Shown here: positions 1 to 6,788 of the stretch, one piece after another
Layout of the letters: every line of letters begins with the position of its first letter
How positions within the stretch are numbered: the stretch's first letter is position 1
Assembly (NCBI GenBank): GCA_028279995.1
Contig: JANQMQ010000283.1
Location: forward strand, 1 to 10,792
Source: Candidatus Phaeomarinibacter sp.
GTDB taxonomy: Bacteria; Pseudomonadota; Alphaproteobacteria; CGMCC-115125
Direction of reading: 5' to 3'
Length of the DNA stretch: 10,792 nucleotides
Made by a program: the position numbers and the translations under genes
Notes under the pieces: generated by a model
The model's input: only the letters and a program-made list of their open reading frames with translations
Told to the model about the DNA's origin: nothing
The model's database searches: none

Positions 1-1445
1 CGCCCCAGTGTGCGCCCCACCTGACGCACCATGGATTTGATAAACGCCTCGGTCGCTCCTTGACGCCGGGACGGCTTGGGCCGCGCGCGGGCCTCGGCCT
101 TCTCCCGCTCGATCCGTTCTTTTTCCGCCGTCGCTGCTTTTTCCGCAGCAGCCCGTTCCGCCTCGAGGTCAGCCCGCCGTTTCTGCAGAATTTCGTAGGC
201 CGACTCCCGGTCGATGGAGGTGTCGTAGGCAGCGCCAACAGGACTGGCGGCCAGGGTTGCCTTGCGTTCCTCCGGCGTGGCCGGTCCAAGCCGCGAGCGC
301 GGCGGCCGGATGAGTGTACGTTCCACAATGCCGGGCACACCTTTTTCGCCCAGCGTGGAGGTCAGCGCTTCCCCAACGCCCAGCTGCGTGATGACTTCCG
401 ATGTGTCCAGGTTCGGATTGGGTCTGAATGTGTCTGCGGCGACGCGCACGGCCTTCTGGTCGCGCGGTGTGAAGGCACGAAGCGCATGCTGGATGCGGTT
501 GCCCAGCTGACCAAGAACCTCGTCCGGCACGTCCAGCGGGTTCTGTGTCACGAAGTAGATGCCGACGCCCTTGGAGCGGATCAGCTTCACCACCTGCGCA
601 ATCCTGTCGACAAGGTGCTTGGGCGCGTCGTCGAACAGCAGATGCGCTTCATTAAAGAAGAAGACGAGTTTTGGCTTGTCCGGGTCGCCGACTTCCGGCA
701 GCTCCTCAAACAGCTCCGACATCAGCCACAGCATGAAGGTCGCATATAGCTGAGGCGCCTGGATCAGCTTGTCCGAGGCGAGGATGTTGACTTGGCCGCG
801 CCCGTCATAGGTCGTGCGCATCAAGTCCTGCAGCCGAAGCGCAGGCTCACCGAAGAATTTGTCCGCACCCTGGGTTTCAAGCGTCAGCAACCGGCGTTGT
901 ATCGCGCCAATGGAAGCCGTAGTGACATTGCCATAGCGGCCCGAGATGTCCTTGGTGTTCTCGGACATGAACACCAGCATCTCGCGCAGGTCCTTGAGGT
1001 CGAGCAGCAGGAGCCCGTCTTCATCGGCAAGGCGGAAGGCAATCGTCAGCACGCCTTCCTGGGTGTCATTGAGGCCAAGCTGCCGGGAGAGCAGAATCGG
1101 GCCCATCTCGGAAATCGTCGTACGGACCGGGTGACCCTGTTCCCCGAACACATCCCAGAAGGTGACGGGGTACTGGGTATAGGAATAATCACTAAGCCCG
1201 ATGGTCGCCGCACGCTTTTCCAGAAAGTCCTTGGAAACCCCGGCCTGCGACATGCCCGACAGGTCGCCCTTCACATCCGCCATGAACACCGGCACGCCGG
1301 CTTCAGAGAAGCCCTCTGCAAGTATCTGCAGGGATACCGTCTTGCCTGTCCCTGTAGCGCCCGCAATAAGCCCGTGACGGTTGGCCAGTTTCAGTGAAAG
1401 GTGCTGATCTATGGCACCGCGGCCAATAAAGAGCTGCTGGGTCAT
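1..1445 (-). CDS. HerA-like DUF853 (YjgR-type) P-loop ATPase, C-terminus cut by window edge
   Basis: I translated this from the minus strand: an ATG at 1445-1443 opens 481 codons that run off the left edge. Near the N-terminus is a Walker A motif GATGTGKT (residues 29-36). At about 258-270 comes PKLVFFFNEAHLLF, the Walker B region, followed by IRSKGVGIYFVTQNP and then GQLGNRIQHALRAFTPRDQK, all hallmarks of the HerA_C/DUF853 family. The last stretch is an Ala/Glu/Lys/Arg-rich coiled coil (about residues 415-465), then a segment resembling the family's usual end (IKSMVRQVGRTLG), so only about 20-30 residues are probably missing. Members are cytosolic HerA/FtsK-like ATPases of unclear cellular role. 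Walker B reads NEAH where DEAH is expected. The start lies 23 nt after the stop of the upstream hydrolase gene, so the two are probably co-transcribed. The ribosome-binding site is weak (GGATAG). Confidence 0.93.
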   Translation of the reverse strand, partial: MTQQLFIGRGAIDQHLSLKLANRHGLIAGATGTGKTVSLQILAEGFSEAGVPVFMADVKGDLSGMSQAGVSKDFLEKRAATIGLSDYSYTQYPVTFWDVFGEQGHPVRTTISEMGPILLSRQLGLNDTQEGVLTIAFRLADEDGLLLLDLKDLREMLVFMSENTKDISGRYGNVTTASIGAIQRRLLTLETQGADKFFGEPALRLQDLMRTTYDGRGQVNILASDKLIQAPQLYATFMLWLMSELFEELPEVGDPDKPKLVFFFNEAHLLFDDAPKHLVDRIAQVVKLIRSKGVGIYFVTQNPLDVPDEVLGQLGNRIQHALRAFTPRDQKAVRVAADTFRPNPNLDTSEVITQLGVGEALTSTLGEKGVPGIVERTLIRPPRSRLGPATPEERKATLAASPVGAAYDTSIDRESAYEILQKRRADLEAERAAAEKAATAEKERIEREKAEARARPKPSRRQGATEAFIKSMVRQVGRTLG

Positions 1446-1468
1446 GCTATCCGTTCGTATACTGATGA

Positions 1469-2359
1469 TTAGTCTTTGAGGAAGTTGCGAGCGAGGCCCA
1501 TGAACTCATCAAACTTGTCGTGGTGAACCCAGTGTCCAGCACCTTCTACATTGACGGCTGTGGCATTCTTGAAGGACTTGATGCGACCGTCCTTGACCGG
1601 ATCAGACGCCCAGCTGTCGGTGCCGCGCACAAGCATGACCGGGGACTCGATGCGGCCCCACAGCGCGTTCGTTTCCTCTGAATCCCAGCGGTCCGGCGGA
1701 AAGGCGCGTACGTAGTTGTCGAACTTCCAGGACCAGGTGCCGTCTTCATTCTGGATCATGCCGTGCACGGTCAGGTGCCGGGAATGTTCGGGGCTGAGAT
1801 GCGGGTTTTCTTCCTGCATCCGCTTCACCGCGTCTTCAAGCTCCGGGTACTTCCGGGGTGTGCGTCCCGAGAGCCCTCGCATCTGGTCAATCCAGCCTGA
1901 GAGACGTTCGTCGGCAGGTTTGCCCGCGCGCTCCGCCAGCATCTTGGGAGGCGGTCCCAGTCCCTCGATGGCGATGAGCTTCTCAACGGTCTCCGGATAG
2001 ATGCCCGTGTATCGCAGCGAAATGGCGCCGCCGAATGAGTGCGCCAGAATCTTGAGCGGTGCGAGCTTCAGCTGATGAATGAGCTGGGCAATGTCATAGA
2101 CATAGTCGTTGATGACATAGGTGCCGCCCACCATCCACTGGCTGTCTCCATGGCCGCGTAGGTCGGGTGCGATGATGTGATAGTCGTGGCGCAGTTCCTC
2201 CGCCACCCAGTCCCAGTTGCGGCAATGGTCGCGACCGCCATGTACGAGGAGCAGCGGTGGAGCGTCCGGATTGCCCCAGTCCACATAGTGAAGCCGTAGG
2301 CGCTGCGAGTAGTAGTTTCGGGACGCAGGCCCGACAATCAAATCAGTTTTCTTGGTCAT
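1469..2359 (-). CDS. Alpha/beta-fold hydrolase
   Basis: This 296-residue protein has no signal peptide and is probably cytosolic. It shows the full alpha/beta-hydrolase pattern: an oxyanion segment LLLVHGG (37-42), DLRGHGDS (66-73), the nucleophile elbow AHSFGGA with Ser108, a probable acid Asp248 in VRGTDSW, and the catalytic His276 in EGAGHWVHHD. A lid-like insertion lies between about residues 135 and 225. The substrate cannot be read from sequence; the fold includes esterases, epoxide hydrolases, haloalkane dehalogenases, C-C hydrolases and the AHL lactonase AidH. The gene is divergent from the luxI-type gene, sharing a 185-bp intergenic region, and is followed by the HerA-like gene after 23 nt. 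The ATG at 2359 is chosen because it gives the complete domain; its ribosome-binding site is not strong. Fold assignment is firm, function open. Confidence 0.93.
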   Translation of the reverse strand: MTKKTDLIVGPASRNYYSQRLRLHYVDWGNPDAPPLLLVHGGRDHCRNWDWVAEELRHDYHIIAPDLRGHGDSQWMVGGTYVINDYVYDIAQLIHQLKLAPLKILAHSFGGAISLRYTGIYPETVEKLIAIEGLGPPPKMLAERAGKPADERLSGWIDQMRGLSGRTPRKYPELEDAVKRMQEENPHLSPEHSRHLTVHGMIQNEDGTWSWKFDNYVRAFPPDRWDSEETNALWGRIESPVMLVRGTDSWASDPVKDGRIKSFKNATAVNVEGAGHWVHHDKFDEFMGLARNFLKD

Positions 2360-2493
2360 TTGCGCAGTTTACCCGGCCCATTGGCTTGAGGGAAAGGGCT
2401 GAAAAATCGCCGGTTTCTTACGCAATTTTCGATCCTCCCCATCCGGACAAAACTGAGTCGCCGCCGGTCAACTCCCTACCTTCATAGGTGTGG

Positions 2494-2515
2494 TGGCGCG
2501 CAGAATCGAACCGAA
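2494..2515 (+). repeat. Copy 1 of TGGCGCGC/AACCGAA upstream element (before luxI-type gene)
   Basis: TGGCGCGCA followed after 6 nt by AACCGAA, 51 nt before the luxI-type start codon. The same two blocks occur closer together before the alkB-like gene (7495-7511), and a related one lies at 8225-8245. It may be a shared promoter or operator element or a degenerate intergenic repeat. The reverse strand also resembles a tRNA 3' end, but no full tRNA is present. Confidence 0.4.
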
Positions 2516-2544
2516 TGAAGACCTCAGTTAAGCAGGAGGCTTCA

Positions 2545-3186
2545 ATGATTGAGTGCATGACATTCTCGACGGCAAACGAATTTGGTGACGCCCTGGTGGA
2601 CTATCACCGCATGCGCTACCGGCTGTTCATAGAACGTGAAGGCTGGGATATTCCGCATTTTGACAACCTTGAATATGACCAGTTTGACACGCCGGCCACC
2701 GTCTATCTGATCAAGCGGCGGCCAGAAACGGGTGAAGTGATGGGCGGAATGCGTCTTATTCCGACCACCCAGCCTTATCTCGCAGAACATGTCTGGCCGA
2801 ACATTATCCAGACCCGGCCAATTCCCAAGGACCCGAAGGTCTGGGAGGGAACGCGCATGAGTGCTGCGCCGGAACTCTCCACCGATGAGCGGCGGCAGAC
2901 GCTTGCGGAAATCGGGGCAGCTTTTGTCGAGTTCCTCTTGGGTGTGGGTGCTGACCGCGTGATCTTCGAGATGCCGCCAAAGCTTCTCGCCTTTCAGTCA
3001 AGCGCCAACCCGGAGTTCGTCGAGAAACTGGGTGAACCCATCACCCTGGATGATGGAACGCTTCTCGTCGGTGGCTGGGTGCATCTGAGTGAGAAGACCC
3101 TGACGGCCTACCGTGCCGGTGCTGGTATCAAGGGCGATATCATTGCATATCCAAAAGCCAGCATTCCCTATCGCAAGGCAGCCTGA
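2545..3186 (+). CDS. Acyl-homoserine-lactone synthase (LuxI family)
   Basis: LuxI-family enzymes join an acyl group from acyl-ACP (or acyl-CoA) to S-adenosylmethionine, making an acyl-homoserine lactone quorum signal in the cytoplasm. The 213-residue product carries the family's invariant residues at near-canonical positions: Arg24 and Phe28 in MRYRLFIEREGW, Trp34, Asp45 and Asp48 in LEYDQFDTPATVY, Arg70 in GGMRLIPT, and Glu101 and Arg104 in WEGTRM. I start it at the ATG at 2545, because AGGAGG at 2534-2539 sits 5 nt upstream. A longer in-frame reading from a GTG at 2488 would add 19 unlikely residues. The position equivalent to Thr140 of EsaI, linked to 3-oxo-acyl preference, appears to be Met143. 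No luxR is present in the window. A strong hairpin follows the stop. Family assignment is secure; the signal made is unknown. Confidence 0.93.
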   Translation: MIECMTFSTANEFGDALVDYHRMRYRLFIEREGWDIPHFDNLEYDQFDTPATVYLIKRRPETGEVMGGMRLIPTTQPYLAEHVWPNIIQTRPIPKDPKVWEGTRMSAAPELSTDERRQTLAEIGAAFVEFLLGVGADRVIFEMPPKLLAFQSSANPEFVEKLGEPITLDDGTLLVGGWVHLSEKTLTAYRAGAGIKGDIIAYPKASIPYRKAA

Positions 3187-3209
3187 CGCAGCAGGTATAT
3201 GCCAGACAG

Positions 3210-3238
3210 CAGGCCCGGGTGGTGTGCCCCCGGGCCTG
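3210..3238 (+). terminator. GC-rich hairpin after the luxI-type gene
   Basis: A perfect 10-bp inverted repeat, CAGGCCCGGG paired with CCCGGGCCTG, encloses a 9-nt loop and starts 23 nt after the luxI-type stop codon. Only a weak T run follows (GTCATGTTTG), so it is terminator-like rather than a textbook intrinsic terminator. It would separate luxI from the next plus-strand gene. Confidence 0.6.
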
Positions 3239-3352
3239 TCATGTTTGAGGCAATTTCCTAAGCCCTTGTTGAGAGTGTTGCCGGGAAAGGCTTGAGCAAC
3301 GCCACGATGCTCTGCGAGACTCTACGCGATCGGACAACGTGATTCCCTTTGG

Positions 3353-3655
3353 ATGACCACCGTATTCGTGACCGGGAGTGGAACAGCGCCAGTGTTGGAT
3401 GCCCGTGTGAAAAGCCTTTTCCAGCAATGGCTGCTGGATGCGACACCTGCTCCCTGGGGCGTCGCCCATGACCGTGAGACCGACACCTACAAAATTGTCG
3501 CAAGAGACGCCAAGGGCCGCCCGCGCCTGGACGAAACAGGAGCCCAGATCACAATTGCCACGGGCATGACCCGCTCTGATGCAGCGATGCTGGTGCAACT
3601 GCGCACATTGCTGGATGAAGACGAAAACCCGTCCCCGGTGGTGAGCCTGTTCTAG
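3353..3655 (+). CDS. Hypothetical protein, 100 residues
   Basis: I do not recognise this protein. It is small and acidic overall, with no signal peptide or membrane segment. A central stretch, TYKIVARDAKGRPRLDETGAQITIA, reads like two beta strands joined by a charged turn. A helix follows (MTRSDAAMLVQLRTLLDEDE), and the protein ends VVSLF. The codon choice favours G/C at third positions as in neighbouring genes, which supports real coding. ATG 3353 is the first start after an in-frame TGA at 3293; there is no clear Shine-Dalgarno site before it. It lies downstream of the luxI-type gene but behind the hairpin at 3210-3238, so it is probably transcribed separately. Its stop is 9 nt from the stop of the convergent MBL-fold gene. 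Function unknown. Confidence 0.65.
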   Translation: MTTVFVTGSGTAPVLDARVKSLFQQWLLDATPAPWGVAHDRETDTYKIVARDAKGRPRLDETGAQITIATGMTRSDAAMLVQLRTLLDEDENPSPVVSLF

Positions 3656-3664
3656 GCGGGGTTG

Positions 3665-4996
3665 CTAGACATCATTCTCGCCGGCCTTGAGACGTGATTC
3701 CCTCTCGGCCCATCCAAAAATACCTTTCGACATCAATGACAGTTCGGTTTGGCGGCGCGCGCCGTAGATGTCCGCACGTGCCGCGTGAGCTTCACGGTTG
3801 GCCGGTTCTGCGAGCGCTGCGGATTCAACAAGATGGCAGGCCAGCCGCATATCTGCGTCATCCCCGCTCTCGGCCAGGGCCTGTGCCCGGGCAACAACCG
3901 GCGCGATGCCGCCTGCCAGCGCGACCATCTCCTGTGCCAGTGCCGCATCCGGCGCCGGCTTCAGTCGAGAAGGATTGCCGTCATACCAGCCCCCGTAGAG
4001 GCGCCAGACATTGTGCAGAATGAACTCCGGTTCATCATAGACCGGCTTCAGATATGGCTTGTCCATGAAGCTGGATGGCAGCTTGACCGAGTGGAGGATT
4101 TCATCAAACCGCGCACCATTGTTCATCATTTCAAGCGACTGCTGAACCAGCAGCTCCAGTGCTGTCGCTATGGTGTCCAGCACGGATGCGATGCGCGCCT
4201 TACCTTCAATGGGAAGGCCGTGGGCTGGCAGGAGGAGTTCCGGTTCCTTGGCGGCCATGTCGGGCAGTGCCTTGGCCCACTCCAGAGGATAGCGCTGCAC
4301 CTTCTGGGGATTGCCCGCATTGGGAAACACCCAGGTCACGAAGTCGCCGGAACAGATAGCCTTGTGCTCGGGAATCCAGGCCCACAGATGGTCATCTGTT
4401 TCGCCGATTGCATGGTTGAGATGAAAGGTCAGGTCCCCCGCCCGCAGTGTCATGGCATCGCGAAACGTCGTATCCGGATCAACCCACGGATCCGGGCCAA
4501 AGCGGCGCGGCTGCAGTGGTCCATCCGCATTCGACGCACCACTGCCCATCTTCAGTTCGGTTGCCGGAGCAAACTGCCGGGCGTTGATCGTGAAGTTGTA
4601 TCCGTTGGTCAGCTCATAGCGGCGGAAGCGCGGACTTACATTCTCATGCGCTACCACCTGCGGCCGCGTGTGTCCTTTCTCGCAGGCTTCACACAATATG
4701 GCGCCGGTGCCGCCCACATGGTCTGCATGCCCGTGCGTGTAACATACATGGGTGACCGGTTCCTCCGTCCAGCGGCGCAGGGACTTGATGACACCACCTG
4801 CGAACGCGTCAAGGCTGGTATCAAACAGAACAAGACCATCACCGGACTTGAGCGCCACCACATGACTGAACGCCTCGATGATCGCGACGCCATCTGCGAC
4901 CTCGGAGAGCTCGGTCGTCGGCCGATTGATCAGCCCGGCACCTTCATAAACGCCGTCATCAATGTAATGCGCCGACTTCGCCAGAATATCTGACAT
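3665..4996 (-). CDS. MBL-fold metallo-hydrolase with alkyl-sulfatase-type dimerisation region
   Basis: This 443-residue protein has an N-terminal metallo-beta-lactamase domain with THGHADHVGG (His88, His90, Asp92, His93), HAIGETDDH (195-203), SGDF (Asp218) and LLPAHG (His259), a set fit for a two-metal centre. From about residue 310 it matches the alkyl-sulfatase dimerisation pattern: LYGGWYDGNPSRLKPAP, then an alpha-helical stretch ending in ESAALAEPANREAHAARADIYGARR. Glu199 sits where many MBL enzymes have His, as in SdsA1-type sulfatases; that alignment is mine. Unlike SdsA1 (about 650 residues) it has no signal peptide and no C-terminal SCP2-like domain, so it is a short cytosolic relative whose substrate is unknown. 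The start at 4996 follows AGGGGAGAG, a good Shine-Dalgarno site. A possible -10 box (TATAGT, minus strand) lies near 5039-5044. Confidence 0.9.
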   Translation of the reverse strand: MSDILAKSAHYIDDGVYEGAGLINRPTTELSEVADGVAIIEAFSHVVALKSGDGLVLFDTSLDAFAGGVIKSLRRWTEEPVTHVCYTHGHADHVGGTGAILCEACEKGHTRPQVVAHENVSPRFRRYELTNGYNFTINARQFAPATELKMGSGASNADGPLQPRRFGPDPWVDPDTTFRDAMTLRAGDLTFHLNHAIGETDDHLWAWIPEHKAICSGDFVTWVFPNAGNPQKVQRYPLEWAKALPDMAAKEPELLLPAHGLPIEGKARIASVLDTIATALELLVQQSLEMMNNGARFDEILHSVKLPSSFMDKPYLKPVYDEPEFILHNVWRLYGGWYDGNPSRLKPAPDAALAQEMVALAGGIAPVVARAQALAESGDDADMRLACHLVESAALAEPANREAHAARADIYGARRQTELSLMSKGIFGWAERESRLKAGENDV

Positions 4997-5118
4997 CTTA
5001 GCTCTCCCCTGGGTGACAGTTTCCTGAATTCTGCGCCGACTATAGCGGGCAACCTCGAATTAGAAACTATCATTAACTGGGGCGAAAAGGGTCAGAAATC
5101 CGTCTGGCGACGAGATGT

Positions 5119-5146
5119 GGGGCCAGCCCGGCAAAAGGCCGGCCCC
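5119..5146 (-). terminator. Hairpin after the outer-membrane protein gene
   Basis: On the minus strand GGGGCCGGC pairs with GCTGGCCCC (nine pairs including one G-U) around a 10-nt loop, starting 7 nt after the stop of the beta-barrel gene. No T run follows, so it may act as an mRNA 3'-end stabiliser or a weak terminator. The rest of the 157-bp gap to the MBL-fold gene is AT-richer and probably holds that gene's promoter. Confidence 0.5.
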
Positions 5147-5153
5147 AACGGCT

Positions 5154-5888
5154 CTAGAAATCGACCGACAGACCGCTTCGCACAACAATTGAATTGATGT
5201 CGTCCTCGAAAGTGCCGCCTGCGGGTCCGGTCAGCGCCCGGCTGCCGGCGCGTCTAACGCTGCCCGCATCAACGGCCTGGCGGAAGCCGACATCCACAAA
5301 GGTTGAAAGCTGGTCCGACAGGGCGTAGCTCGCACCGGCAGTCACATGCCAAGCGAAAACCGTGTCGCCATCATCATTGAGGTTCAGTCCGCCTGCACCA
5401 TAGAGCAGATTGTGGTTCACGATGTTGAGGCCGGCGCCACCACCGATATAGGGCGTGACGTCATCGCTGACGACGTTCGGCAGGTCGAAGAACAAATTGC
5501 CGTAGATGCCCACATTGGAGATCTGACTGCCATCAGCAACCACTTCATTGCCGACGCCGTTGCCGGAGAAGTCGATCGTGTCCGCGTCGTTTTCGCTATA
5601 ACTGACTTCCAGCTCGGTACGCGGCACGAAACCGCCAAAATTGTAGTCAGTCCAGCGGTAGCCGACAGCACCGCCAAAGGTGAAGCCCGTGTCGAAATCC
5701 GTTTCAACGGTGTTGGCTCCGTTGGAGAACTCGACGTCGTCTGTATGAATGCTCGCACCGCCATTGAGGGACAGGTACCAGTCATGGTCGGTATCGTCGG
5801 CAAATGCGACCGTGGAGGGGAGGCAGGCCATTGTGGCCAATGCCGTGGCACGCATGGCGCACGTGCGAAGAGAAGGTGTTTTTGTCAT
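5154..5888 (-). CDS. Outer-membrane beta-barrel protein with signal peptide
   Basis: I place the start at the ATG at 5888, not at the upstream end of the open frame (5978), because residues 1-30 then form a clear Sec signal peptide: a basic N-region (MTKTPSLRTCAMR), a hydrophobic core, and an AFA cleavage site before DDTDHDWYLSLNGG. The mature part of about 214 residues has alternating polar/hydrophobic strands rich in Gly, Asp and Asn, with aromatic girdle positions (GYRWTDYNFGG, TPYIGGGAGLNIV, WHVTAGASYALS). It ends in SGLSVDF; a C-terminal Phe is the usual signal recognised by the BAM assembly machinery. It resembles the small OmpA/Omp25-like beta-barrel families of Alphaproteobacteria. 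No OmpA-type peptidoglycan-binding domain is present. It is likely a small structural or adhesive barrel; the specific role is unknown. A hairpin follows the stop. Confidence 0.85.
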   Translation of the reverse strand: MTKTPSLRTCAMRATALATMACLPSTVAFADDTDHDWYLSLNGGASIHTDDVEFSNGANTVETDFDTGFTFGGAVGYRWTDYNFGGFVPRTELEVSYSENDADTIDFSGNGVGNEVVADGSQISNVGIYGNLFFDLPNVVSDDVTPYIGGGAGLNIVNHNLLYGAGGLNLNDDGDTVFAWHVTAGASYALSDQLSTFVDVGFRQAVDAGSVRRAGSRALTGPAGGTFEDDINSIVVRSGLSVDF

Positions 5889-6091
5889 TGCAAGATCCAG
5901 CCTTGAAGTGTGTTTCCTGAGCGCCCCCGCCCAACCGCAATCCACGGTCACGTTGAAAACACTTGTGCGCCGAACCACCGCTCACCTGCCAATCACATGC
6001 CGGATATCCCCATGACGAACCTGTCAGAACCGGTGATGATCGGTCGGGCTACATTCAGTCTGTCTGGCCAGATGGCATCTAGAACTTCTGA

Positions 6092-6712
6092 TCATGCTGT
6101 GTTGAGTCGAGTCGAATTCGCTGCGTCAAACTCAGCGATCTTGTTTGCCGATGGCCGTGACTCGCAGCGCTCGATCCATGCCTTGATTTCCGGCTGATCC
6201 GCCGCCGCATTGGGAAACCACGTGAAAGGGGATACCACCAACAGATCTGCCGCCGTGAACTGCTCGCCCATCAAAAATGGCGCATCTTTCAATGCACTGG
6301 CCAGCCGCGCCTGCATCTCGGACACACCCCGGAATGTAGCATTCAGTATTGGATGTGTGATCCGGGCGGCCTCAAGAACGAGGACCGGTTCAACGACGTT
6401 GCCATACCAAGCAAGCCAGCTGAGATAACGGCCGCGCTGCGGGTCGCCCGCGGCCCGGCCCATCCCTGATTGGGGAAACAGATCGGTCAGATAGAGGATG
6501 ATCGCATTCGATTCCCAAATCTCGACGCTGTCATGAACCAGCAGAGGCACCTTGCCCTCAGGGTGTGGGTTCTTCGGGTCCGGTTCGCCCGTTCCATCAC
6601 TGTGGGCAACACCGACGATGCGGAAATCAACTTCAGTCCAGATATCCATTTCGTCGATCAAACGAGCGATGCGTGAAGAGCGAGAGTGCGGCGCATGATA
6701 GAGGGTGAGCAT
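6092..6712 (-). CDS. Glutathione S-transferase family protein
   Basis: This 206-residue protein has the usual GST length and two-domain layout. The N-terminal thioredoxin-like domain opens with MLTLYHAPHSRSSRIARLIDE; Ser10 or Ser12 is the likely glutathione-activating residue. The cis-Pro loop is KVPLLV (Pro56), followed by the glutathione-contacting WESNAIILYL (Glu67, Ser68). The C-terminal helical domain includes FLMGEQFTAADLLVVSP, containing the N-capping box (Thr153 to Asp156) typical of GSTs. It is cytosolic and conjugates or reduces electrophiles with glutathione; the substrate is not predictable. It is divergent from the YafY-type regulator gene with only 76 bp between the two start codons, so local regulation by that protein is plausible. 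A longer regulator ORF would overlap this start, which argues for the shorter regulator start. Confidence 0.92.
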   Translation of the reverse strand: MLTLYHAPHSRSSRIARLIDEMDIWTEVDFRIVGVAHSDGTGEPDPKNPHPEGKVPLLVHDSVEIWESNAIILYLTDLFPQSGMGRAAGDPQRGRYLSWLAWYGNVVEPVLVLEAARITHPILNATFRGVSEMQARLASALKDAPFLMGEQFTAADLLVVSPFTWFPNAAADQPEIKAWIERCESRPSANKIAEFDAANSTRLNTA

Positions 6713-6728
6713 GGTCTGGCCTCAGGCA

Positions 6729-6756
6729 TTGGTTTCGAACGGCCATCTGGTATATC
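6729..6756 (+). promoter_or_regulatory. Possible promoter for the YafY-type regulator
   Basis: TTGGTT (6729-6734) and TATATC (6751-6756), 16 nt apart, loosely match -35 and -10 boxes. They would start transcription about 25 nt before the ATG at 6789. The site lies in the 76-bp divergent region shared with the GST gene. CTGTCAG and CCGTCAG repeat just downstream. Weak support. Confidence 0.25.
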
Positions 6757-6788
6757 TGGGCCATACTGTCAGTTTCCGTCAGGATCTC

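Noticed and set aside
60..1397. Long plus-strand open frames in the first 1.4 kb
   Set aside because: They are antisense to the HerA-like gene, whose Walker motifs and family signatures are unmistakable.
2478..2489. ACCTTCATAGGT as a lux box
   Set aside because: The ACCT/AGGT arms are only 4 bp with a 4-nt spacer; typical lux boxes are about 20-bp palindromes with ACCTG ends.
2491..2565. A complete tRNA gene on the minus strand
   Set aside because: Only the 3' end looks like tRNA; no matching 5' acceptor half or anticodon arm is present, and the space overlaps the luxI start.
3239..3598. 119-codon minus-strand open frame
   Set aside because: It is opposite the 100-residue plus ORF, has Cys/His/Arg-rich composition typical of a shadow, and ends beside the luxI hairpin.
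3749..4993. 414-codon open frame on the plus strand
   Set aside because: It lies wholly opposite the MBL-fold gene, which has clear motifs; the plus-strand translation has none and reads as a GC-rich shadow.
5889..5978. 30-residue extension of the outer-membrane protein
   Set aside because: It would bury the signal peptide; the ATG at 5888 gives a normal Sec signal.
6061..6091. TCTGGCCAGA and AGATG/CATCT palindromes after the GST gene as a terminator
   Set aside because: They leave no usable loop and no T run follows; the 203-bp gap 5889-6091 otherwise shows nothing I can support.
6705..6788. Longer N-terminus of the YafY-type regulator
   Set aside because: It would overlap the divergent GST start, and the family begins at MSRPERLFRLL with AGGA just upstream.
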